Part shown: piece after piece, positions 25,929-30,554 of the stretch | Layout: every line of letters begins with the position of its first letter | Position numbering within the stretch: the first letter of the stretch is position 1 | Virus record (IMG/VR): IMGVR_UViG_3300007734_000590 | Span: 1 to 33,053 of that record | Direction: 5' to 3' (one strand) | Source: a virus | Length of the DNA stretch: 33,053 nucleotides | Position numbers and translations under genes: made by a program | Notes under the pieces: model-generated | What the model saw: only the letters and a program-made list of their open reading frames with translations | The model's database searches: none | Told to the model about the DNA's origin: nothing

Positions 25929-26170
25929 GCTGTTATCTCCTTTAGTTTCATCATGTAATGTCTACACTTACCTAAGTCATCACTCCCCTCTTTACGTCCA
26001 GCACGCAGTGCGTACTTGATAACGTTTCCTTTCAGATAGCCGACGAACTCCTCGTGCGTCAGCACTGACTCCATTAGTTCCCACGGCTGCACGGCCATCT
26101 CCTTGTAGTGGTTGCCGCTGATCTGTAAGTCGTCAGCCCGTGTGCCGTTGAAATGTTTATCCATGCTCAT
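25925..26170 (-). CDS. DUF3310 (SaV-like) protein
   Basis: An 81-aa protein with the DUF3310 signature: an N-terminal HYKEMAVQPWELMESVLTHE, then GYLKGNVIKYALRAGRKEGS and DDLGKCRHYMMKLKE. Such proteins are common as single small genes in phage early regions and as domains fused to nucleotide-metabolism enzymes; their function is not settled. An in-frame second Met (residue 3) exists, but GAGGAG 5 nt before the first ATG favours the annotated start. Start and stop both overlap neighbours by four bases. Confidence 0.88.
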   Translation of the reverse strand: MSMDKHFNGTRADDLQISGNHYKEMAVQPWELMESVLTHEEFVGYLKGNVIKYALRAGRKEGSDDLGKCRHYMMKLKEITA

Positions 26171-26373
26171 GCGTACTCCTCATCATCTTCTAGTGTGTGA
26201 ACGATCTTGTTGTGATCGTGGCGTTTGTGAATGTCGTCAATGACCAGTGGGTCTACGCGCTCGAATGGGTTCCAGTCGTTGTACTCACGCACTCCATCGT
26301 AGACCGGACGTTCTTTTGTTTGTTTTCTCTTAGCAAGCTTCGCAGCCACTTTGTCCCCCCGAGTTTGATCCAT
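26167..26373 (-). CDS. Small hypothetical protein, overlaps upstream gene
   Basis: A 68-aa protein. GGGGAG sits 8 nt before the ATG at 26373. The N-terminal 20 residues are basic (KVAAKLAKRKQTKERP). The rest (YDGVREYNDWNPFERVDPLV, then DDIHKRHDHNKIVHTLEDDE) is polar with an H/D-rich part. The first 121 nt overlap the ribbon-helix-helix-like gene in another frame, so the N-terminal half encodes two proteins if both starts are right. A GTG at 26343 with GGGGGG upstream is an alternative start that would shorten the overlap. No family is recognised. Confidence 0.6.
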   Translation of the reverse strand: MDQTRGDKVAAKLAKRKQTKERPVYDGVREYNDWNPFERVDPLVIDDIHKRHDHNKIVHTLEDDEEYA

Positions 26374-26450
26374 TCCTGATACTCCCCTTCTGTTAATCGT
26401 ACGCCCACTGCTCTGCCGGACTTGGTCAGCTCACTCTTTGGTCTTGGCAC
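26253..26450 (-). CDS. Ribbon-helix-helix-like small protein, GTG start
   Basis: A 65-aa protein starting at a GTG preceded by GGGGGAGG seven bases upstream; an ATG at 26504 in the same frame lacks a good site. It begins MPRPKSELTKSGRAVGVRLT and continues EGEYQEWIKLGGTKWLRSLL, a pattern I know from short phage proteins. A basic strand followed by two helices suggests a ribbon-helix-helix DNA-binding fold. The tail after residue 48 (STMECVSTTTGTHSSA) looks non-conserved and lies over the next gene. It overlaps the zinc-ribbon gene by 25 nt and the downstream gene by 121 nt. Confidence 0.65.
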   Translation of the reverse strand: MPRPKSELTKSGRAVGVRLTEGEYQEWIKLGGTKWLRSLLRENKQKNVRSTMECVSTTTGTHSSA

Positions 26451-26593
26451 TTGTGATCCTCCCCCGCTGTTCGTGTTAAGAAAATAAGCTGGCACTTGGT
26501 ACATCTGTACACAAACCCCTGCTCTACGATTGTGCTGCGCTCTCCATGTTGGCCGCGCAGCTTACCCCAAAATGTTCTGATCGCTTCAATCAT
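26426..26593 (-). CDS. Small zinc-ribbon protein
   Basis: A 55-aa protein: MIEAIRTFWGKLRGQHGERS, then TIVEQGFVYRCTKCQLIFLT and a final part with EDHKCQDQRVS. C31 and C34 (CTKC) and H47 and C49 (HKC) form a probable CCHC zinc site at the C-terminus, preceded by an N-terminal helix. The ATG lies within the end of the preceding small gene (8-nt overlap), giving coupled translation. A short nucleic-acid- or protein-binding factor is a fair guess. I know no specific function. Confidence 0.55.
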   Translation of the reverse strand: MIEAIRTFWGKLRGQHGERSTIVEQGFVYRCTKCQLIFLTRTAGEDHKCQDQRVS

Positions 26594-26747
26594 CATCGTC
26601 CTCTATGCTGTCGTTTATCAGTTGTTGTTTGACCAACTCCAACACACCAATCACTGTTGCCATGTATAGCGTCTCGTCGTACTTATGTACGGCTGCAAGC
26701 AGGTCGTCAACCAAGCCGTCAGCCAGTTTTCCTTGATTTAAAATCAC
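26586..26747 (-). CDS. Small acidic protein, GTG start
   Basis: A 53-aa protein starting with GTG that overlaps the preceding TGA (GTGA); AGGAGAAG lies 7 nt upstream. Sequence: a helical MILNQGKLADGLVDDLLAAV, then HKYDETLYMATVIGVLELVK and QQLINDSIEDDDD, ending in an acidic tail. It fills a gap of 239 nt otherwise without a gene. The coupled overlaps at both ends and the ribosome-binding site support that it is translated. No family is recognised. Confidence 0.6.
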   Translation of the reverse strand: MILNQGKLADGLVDDLLAAVHKYDETLYMATVIGVLELVKQQLINDSIEDDDD

Positions 26748-26956
26748 GCGGTCTTCTCCTGATATGAAATGTGTCTGTCGTACAACTTTGAAATTGTTTC
26801 ACGGTCAATGTAGTAGTTGCGCACCAGCGCAAGTTCCTTGATGTCTTTTATCAATGCCGCCATTGCATTCTTGTGATGCTTGTCATCAAGGTTGTATTCT
26901 TCTACCAGTTTGGCTCGCCATATCTTTTCGTTTCCATGTACTCGTAGATGTCTCAT
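26744..26956 (-). CDS. Small helical hypothetical protein
   Basis: A 70-aa basic protein (MRHLRVHGNEKIWRAKLVEE, then helical NAMAALIKDIKELALVRNYY and ETISKLYDRHISYQEKTA). AAGGAG lies 7 nt before the ATG, which overlaps the preceding stop (ATGA). The length and helix content would suit a small DNA- or protein-binding factor, but I recognise no family and assign no function. Confidence 0.65.
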   Translation of the reverse strand: MRHLRVHGNEKIWRAKLVEEYNLDDKHHKNAMAALIKDIKELALVRNYYIDRETISKLYDRHISYQEKTA

Positions 26957-27168
26957 GTGTAGTCTCCTTCTTCTGTATGCTCCAGCAGCCGTTTCTGCAA
27001 ACGAGCAATTCGCTTTTCGTTGTACTGAACAATGGACACGGCGTACTCGACAGCAGACTCCGCTTCCAGTTTCTTCTGGTGTGCTTCACGCAGCTCCTTG
27101 GCTATGATCTCCCGCAGCGTCCTTGACCGCAGAATCTCACGGATAAATTTACTGACTGCTTCTCTCAT
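26953..27168 (-). CDS. Small coiled-coil protein
   Basis: A 71-aa protein that is one long charged helix: SKFIREILRSRTLREIIAKE, then LREAHQKKLEAESAVEYAVS and a final basic IVQYNEKRIARLQKRLLEHT. It has heptad-like spacing of Leu/Ile/Val, suggesting a coiled-coil dimer. The ATG overlaps the previous TGA (ATGA). Function unknown. Confidence 0.65.
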   Translation of the reverse strand: MREAVSKFIREILRSRTLREIIAKELREAHQKKLEAESAVEYAVSIVQYNEKRIARLQKRLLEHTEEGDYT

Positions 27169-27368
27169 TCATCCCTCGCTTTCAGCATAAAGTCTGCCAT
27201 TTGATAGCAGTTTTTGGCTACAACATCATCATCACAGTCTTCTAACTTGTGGTTGGTTAAAACTGCTTGCATAGCTTTTGCTGCAAAGTAGTCACGCAAT
27301 GTCATGCCGTTTTGTGGCGTACCAAGTTCAATGAATGGTGTTTTTGGAAATGCTGGTGGGTTGTTCAT
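27165..27368 (-). CDS. Small phage protein with GMTLRDYFAAKAM motif
   Basis: A 67-aa protein. The centre, NGMTLRDYFAAKAMQAVL (residues 20-37), is a motif seen in many short phage early proteins, usually after a Pro-rich start as here (MNNPPAFPKTPF). A C-terminal helix (DDDVVAKNCYQMADFMLKAR) completes it. AGGGAG lies 8 nt before the ATG. The family has no known function. Start and stop overlap neighbours by four bases. Confidence 0.72.
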   Translation of the reverse strand: MNNPPAFPKTPFIELGTPQNGMTLRDYFAAKAMQAVLTNHKLEDCDDDVVAKNCYQMADFMLKARDE

Positions 27369-27583
27369 TTCTTCATCTCCCTGATGTAAACAGCCAGCGA
27401 ATCAGTCGTGTCCTTGCCAAAGCCTTTGAGCTTCTCAACGTGCAGCGCCACTTCTTCGATGATGTTGTTGCGTGTCTGTGGAGGCTCCATCTGTCGCTTG
27501 ATAATCTCTTGCCTGATTCTGCTGGTGCGCTCAATGTCATTGAACGCTTCGTCCTCTGGTGTTGGTCTGTTGAACTCAGTCAT
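27365..27583 (-). CDS. Small helical phage protein
   Basis: A 72-aa protein, helical throughout: DEAFNDIERTSRIRQEIIKR, then an NNIIEEVALHVEKLKGFGKD segment and TTDSLAVYIREMKK. The C-terminal pattern (FGxDTxxSxAVYIRxMK) looks conserved among short phage proteins. GGAGGGCGAG directly precedes the ATG, which lies inside the end of the small membrane-protein gene. Function unknown. Confidence 0.68.
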   Translation of the reverse strand: MTEFNRPTPEDEAFNDIERTSRIRQEIIKRQMEPPQTRNNIIEEVALHVEKLKGFGKDTTDSLAVYIREMKK

Positions 27584-27695
27584 CTCGCCCTCCGTTTTGC
27601 ATCCAGAATACAGCCCATCCGATCAGGGCACAGATAGCAATCAGCGCGACTGCACCAAACGCCATCAACGTTATCGTCACGAGTACGTCCCACAT
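27576..27695 (-). CDS. 39-aa single-pass membrane protein
   Basis: A very short gene: MWDVLVTITLMAFGAVALIA, then ICALIGWAVFWMQNGGRDD. Residues 4-32 form one hydrophobic segment, long enough to span the membrane, followed by a short polar tail. GGAGG lies 5 nt before the ATG, which begins 1 nt after the stop of the winged-helix gene, and its own stop overlaps the following gene by 8 nt. A host-takeover, superinfection or lysis-timing role is possible for such proteins, but nothing in the sequence chooses between them. Confidence 0.6.
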   Translation of the reverse strand: MWDVLVTITLMAFGAVALIAICALIGWAVFWMQNGGRDD

Positions 27696-27696
27696 A

Positions 27697-28236
27697 TCAA
27701 CCTCCAAAGATTTTCTTGAGGGCATCGTACAGGGTGCGTGCTTGCATCACACTCAAACTGTTTATGATTTCTACTTCTCTCTTTACCCACGACACCGCTG
27801 GCGCTGGCGTAGTATCGACCTTCAACGCGGCGATGCCTGCGCTTGGTGACTTACTCTTGATCTGCACGATCTTGTTCACACGCTTGCCCTCTGATCTGAA
27901 ATGCTTGGTTGACTTTAGCGGTGTGTACTCAGGCACGATAGTGGTGTATCTACCGTTGGCATCTTTCTTTGCAAATCCTTGCTTAACGTACTGCGTGATG
28001 AGTGAACCCACTGACCCTGTGTTGAACCCTTGCTTGGTTAGTGTGGTACGTATCTCCTTGCTGTTTTTGTTAGGGTTGTCTCGTATGTAGTTGAACGTCT
28101 CTCGTGACACGTTGTTGGTTGGTTTGAATATTTGCGGTAATGTGTTTGTTGGCACTGGCTTCTCCTGTTGTGTTTGTTGATCGTCTTGTTCCCATGCTTC
28201 GAGAACTTTGCTCATTTCACTTTTTAAGTCTGGCAT
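27697..28236 (-). CDS. Winged-helix DNA-binding protein
   Basis: A 179-aa protein. Residues about 42-100 read as a winged helix: SRETFNYIRDNPNKNSKEIR (helices 1-2), TLTKQGFNTGSVGSLITQYV (recognition helix region), then KQGFAKKDANGRYTTIVPEY (wing). The N-terminal 40 residues are Gln/Asp-rich and the C-terminus ends in a helix (SLSVMQARTLYDALKKIFGG). AAGGAG lies about 6 nt before the ATG. It follows the only obvious strong promoter on this strand (28257-28285), so it may control that promoter and so itself. It could alternatively be a replication initiator-like factor. Confidence 0.7.
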   Translation of the reverse strand: MPDLKSEMSKVLEAWEQDDQQTQQEKPVPTNTLPQIFKPTNNVSRETFNYIRDNPNKNSKEIRTTLTKQGFNTGSVGSLITQYVKQGFAKKDANGRYTTIVPEYTPLKSTKHFRSEGKRVNKIVQIKSKSPSAGIAALKVDTTPAPAVSWVKREVEIINSLSVMQARTLYDALKKIFGG

Positions 28237-28252
28237 TGCTTTCTCCTTGAAT

Positions 28253-28279
28253 AAAAAATGTACCTCGGTTTCCCGAGGT
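28253..28279 (-). terminator. Intrinsic terminator between small early genes
   Basis: On the minus strand ACCTCGG (28279-28273) pairs with CCGAGGT (28268-28262) around a GAAA tetraloop, followed by ACATTTTTT (T-run 28258-28253). This is a good rho-independent terminator for the small early genes upstream (29386-28319). The same bases also form the spacer and -10 box of a promoter. Confidence 0.7.
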
Positions 28280-28285
28280 TGTCAA
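28257..28285 (-). promoter_or_regulatory. Near-consensus sigma70 promoter before the winged-helix gene
   Basis: The minus strand reads TTGACA (28285-28280), exactly 17 nt, then TACATT (28262-28257). Start of transcription would fall near 28250, leaving a short leader with AAGGAG before the ATG at 28236. The whole spacer is the terminator stem, so the two signals share bases. An inverted repeat GGACA/TGTCC (28291-28307) just upstream may be an operator. Confidence 0.6.
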
Positions 28286-28318
28286 TGGTTGGACAATGTT
28301 AGTGTCCACTATCGGTCG

Positions 28319-28576
28319 CTATTGGTCGTTATCGTCCTTATCGGCGTACTCCACCGTCCAGCCGAGTGCCTCGAAGACAAGCTCGATACTCACGTCTGGT
28401 AAGTCTTGGGCTACGACTGTCGCAATCTTGTTCTGCTTGTCGATACGCACGACGGTGCTTGATCGAGGGATGCCCCAGATGCCGTTGTCTCCAATCAGCG
28501 TCAGAGCGTGCGATAGCCATAGCTTTGAGTTCTCCATACCCTCTGGGGTTTGCAGGTCGTAGTTGTTCTGGTTCAT
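28319..28576 (-). CDS. Small phage protein with WGIPRSSTVVRI motif
   Basis: An 85-aa protein starting at the ATG of MNQNNYDLQT, with GGAG 9 nt upstream; a TTG 27 nt earlier overlaps the preceding stop but has no ribosome-binding site. The centre (LIGDNGIWGIPRSSTVVRID) resembles a motif found in short phage proteins whose function is unknown. The C-terminus is acidic (EYADKDDNDQ). It is the last gene before the 28253-28279 terminator. Confidence 0.68.
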   Translation of the reverse strand: MNQNNYDLQTPEGMENSKLWLSHALTLIGDNGIWGIPRSSTVVRIDKQNKIATVVAQDLPDVSIELVFEALGWTVEYADKDDNDQ

Positions 28577-28599
28577 AGTCTGGTCTCCATACAAAAAGG

Positions 28600-28854
28600 T
28601 CAAAGGTTATCGTGAGGATTGCCAACAGGTAAATCAGATTCTTCAAAGTCATCATCCACCTCCGTGTTAAGTTTGTCTGCTTGCTCTTGTGCTTCATCCC
28701 ACGATGCGTACACACCACCGTCACTTTCACCATCCTCATCAATGACAAGGTATCCATCCTCGCCATCATCGTTACATACCACGTTCCACTGCACATCCTC
28801 ATCGCCTAAGTGCTTGGCTAGCAGTGCGTCATCGTGCGCATCTAAGTTTTTCAT
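28600..28854 (-). CDS. Small acidic protein
   Basis: An 84-aa very acidic protein. The ATG at 28854 is preceded by AAAGGAACATTC, the same leader as the HNH gene. A TTG five codons upstream is less likely. Sequence has a strand-turn part (EDGYLVIDEDGESDGGVYAS) followed by a helix and a Glu/Asp-rich C-terminus (VDDDFEESDL). Strong negative charge is typical for DNA-mimic or host-protein-inhibiting phage peptides, but no function is shown. Confidence 0.65.
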   Translation of the reverse strand: MKNLDAHDDALLAKHLGDEDVQWNVVCNDDGEDGYLVIDEDGESDGGVYASWDEAQEQADKLNTEVDDDFEESDLPVGNPHDNL

Positions 28855-28865
28855 GAATGTTCCTT

Positions 28866-29102
28866 TCAATATGCGTCTAAGAATTTACCATCATCATCGA
28901 GCAGTACATACCCGAGGCGCTCGCTACTGTCCATCATGTCCTTCGTGGTATGTATTGCGTCAAGCGTATCAGCCAAGTCACCACCGCACGCATACAACGT
29001 GCGGTACTCGGTCTGCAACCCGCCGATCTCTTTGAGTCCACCCATCTTCTTTGCCTCGGCATAAGATGAGTACTGACTTCTTCTCCAGAAATATAAAATC
29101 AT
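28866..29102 (-). CDS. Small hypothetical protein
   Basis: A 78-aa protein (MILYFWRRSQYSSYAEAKKM ... DTIHTTK-like middle, then ERLGYVLLDDDGKFLDAY). GAGGAG lies 8 nt before the ATG, which overlaps the preceding stop (ATGA). The C-terminal GYVLLDDDG resembles the GYLVIDEDG of the next gene, perhaps a shared small beta-hairpin. No family recognised. Confidence 0.65.
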   Translation of the reverse strand: MILYFWRRSQYSSYAEAKKMGGLKEIGGLQTEYRTLYACGGDLADTLDAIHTTKDMMDSSERLGYVLLDDDGKFLDAY

Positions 29103-29386
29103 TCTGCTATCTCCTCGTTGTAATCTTCAATCATGTGCCCTGCTATCTCGTACCAGTTCACATCCTTCAAGAACGCAAGCGCGTAGTCCAGCGCAATGTT
29201 CGGTGCGTGTGGGTCGCTCACGCTCATGGTGATTACCTCCTCGGCGTAGTCCTGCAACACATGGCGCAGTTGTTCAACAGGCAAGCCCAAGTCAAACATA
29301 TTCTCGATCTCAAGCCCATCGAATATCTCAAGGTTCACACGCCATGTGGCGTAGTTAGTCCAGCCGTTGTATTTTGTATCACTCAT
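29099..29386 (-). CDS. DUF7249-like protein
   Basis: A 95-aa protein beginning MSDTKYNGWTNYATWRVNLE. The NGWTNYxTWxVNL start is the mark of a family of small phage and plasmid proteins (DUF7249 as I know it) of unknown function. The rest is a helical middle (PVEQLRHVLQDYAEEVITMS) and a C-terminal part ending in HMIEDYNEEIAE. AAGGAGAAG precedes the ATG. It is the first gene after the terminator that ends the amidotransferase transcript, so it needs a promoter in or beyond 29387-29438 or read-through. Confidence 0.82.
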   Translation of the reverse strand: MSDTKYNGWTNYATWRVNLEIFDGLEIENMFDLGLPVEQLRHVLQDYAEEVITMSVSDPHAPNIALDYALAFLKDVNWYEIAGHMIEDYNEEIAE

Positions 29387-29403
29387 TTACTTCTCCTTTA
29401 GTT

Positions 29404-29433
29404 TAAAAAAATGGGGGTAAGCCTACCCCCATT
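29404..29433 (-). terminator. Strong intrinsic terminator after the amidotransferase gene
   Basis: On the minus strand AATGGGGGTA (29433-29424), loop GGCT and TACCCCCATT (29419-29410) give a 10-bp perfect stem directly followed by TTTTTT (29409-29404). A second hairpin of 8 bp with a GCGA loop (29441-29460) overlaps the stop codon of the gene. Together they mark the clear end of the amidoligase-amidotransferase transcript. Confidence 0.88.
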
Positions 29434-29438
29434 ACACG

Positions 29439-30533
29439 TTACACAAGCGCGAGCTTGTGTGACCAGTTCATGTAGTAGCACGCAACGTCAGCTACGTTAC
29501 CATGCAACCCATTGTCTACAGCATCCAGCAAGGCAACTGTGTCACCCGCAAGGAATGACTGGTAGATGCTGACTTCAAGCGCGGACATATCTTTAGTCGT
29601 AGTCCACTGCGTACCCGCGCACACCAACACATTGCAGAGAATGTTTATAGTAGTCTCAGGCACCTGCTCAAGCAGATCGGACAACGCGTCAGCATCCGCA
29701 CTCATGACGATCTCAAGCAGATCGCTAGGCTCGACAATGAACTCAGGCACAGCATCTTCAGGGAACTCATAGTCATTCTCGTCCCATGCAAGGTCATGCG
29801 CTGACAACTTGCGCGGCTTGATGCTACCCAAAACATCATCGTCATCCTTCCACGTATTAGATGGCAGTGAGCGATAGCCGCCGTATGTGTCATCGTAGTC
29901 AGCCATAGTGTCGTAGTAACGCGCAGCATACTTGGTCGAGTACTGGTACGAGGGGATCAAGCGGCTTGGTCTCCACGCATACGTGTTGCTGAACCACAGC
30001 CCGTCATGCTCAACGCCTTGGTCGTAGTTGACATGGCTCATCTTGCCGTCACCATCCATGAACACGAAGCGGTTGTCACCGATGAACTCGGCAAGCATAT
30101 CGCGGAACTTCTCGTTGTGTACCAGCGGTGGATGGTCAGCCGTAGGGCTGGCAAGATAGTCACGGATGAAGTGCCATGTGTCGGACTTGGTCTTGTCAGC
30201 ATCGTTGCCTGTGTGCAGGATGCCGTTGTGCATCATCGCTACGTAGCCCGGAATGACATCGTAGGGATGGCAGTTAGTCAGGTCAGTGTGACCATGCGTA
30301 GTCCAGCGAAAGTGAATCGCAAGCTCACGCGCATCGTTGGGTAACTTGCTGATGAAGTGAGTCGCATCAGCGAGAGACTTAGGCAACTGCTTGACAACCT
30401 TCAAGCCCTTGGTCGTGGCATACATGATGCCGATGCCATCAGGGTTGCTGGTGAAGATGTCGCTGAGCAACGCGTGTGTGTCGAGCAGAGTCGAACGGAT
30501 TTTGGCAGAAGTGCCAGTGATGATTAAACACAT
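29439..30533 (-). CDS. Class II (Ntn-type) glutamine amidotransferase
   Basis: A 364-aa protein of the N-terminal-nucleophile amidotransferase superfamily. After Met removal Cys2 is the nucleophile (MCLIITG). Further motifs: PDGIGIMY (31-38), HFRWTTHGHTDLTNCHPY (R76, H80, N87, H89), MMHNGILHTGN (N103, G104 oxyanion hole) and KSDTWHF (D118). The enzyme family hydrolyses glutamine to glutamate and ammonia for a partner. The C-terminal 170 residues are acidic/helical and not recognised. It follows the amidoligase gene by 21 nt, and AAAGGA lies 8 nt before the ATG, so the ammonia is probably used by that ligase. No synthase or transferase domain is fused to it. Confidence 0.88.
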   Translation of the reverse strand: MCLIITGTSAKIRSTLLDTHALLSDIFTSNPDGIGIMYATTKGLKVVKQLPKSLADATHFISKLPNDARELAIHFRWTTHGHTDLTNCHPYDVIPGYVAMMHNGILHTGNDADKTKSDTWHFIRDYLASPTADHPPLVHNEKFRDMLAEFIGDNRFVFMDGDGKMSHVNYDQGVEHDGLWFSNTYAWRPSRLIPSYQYSTKYAARYYDTMADYDDTYGGYRSLPSNTWKDDDDVLGSIKPRKLSAHDLAWDENDYEFPEDAVPEFIVEPSDLLEIVMSADADALSDLLEQVPETTINILCNVLVCAGTQWTTTKDMSALEVSIYQSFLAGDTVALLDAVDNGLHGNVADVACYYMNWSHKLALV

Positions 30534-30554
30534 GATTAGATTCCTTTATAAATA

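Noticed and set aside
26451-26504. Upstream ATG (26504) as start of the ribbon-helix-helix-like gene
   Set aside because: It would overlap the zinc-ribbon gene by 79 nt and has only a distant AGGGG; the GTG at 26450 has GGGAGG at ideal spacing and gives the expected MPRPKSEL start.
28338-28802. Minus-strand frame with a hydrophobic stretch (LIYLLAILTITFDLF), spanin-like at first sight
   Set aside because: It overlaps two better supported small genes with ribosome-binding sites, its downstream part is Arg-rich shadow sequence, and no lysis genes are nearby.
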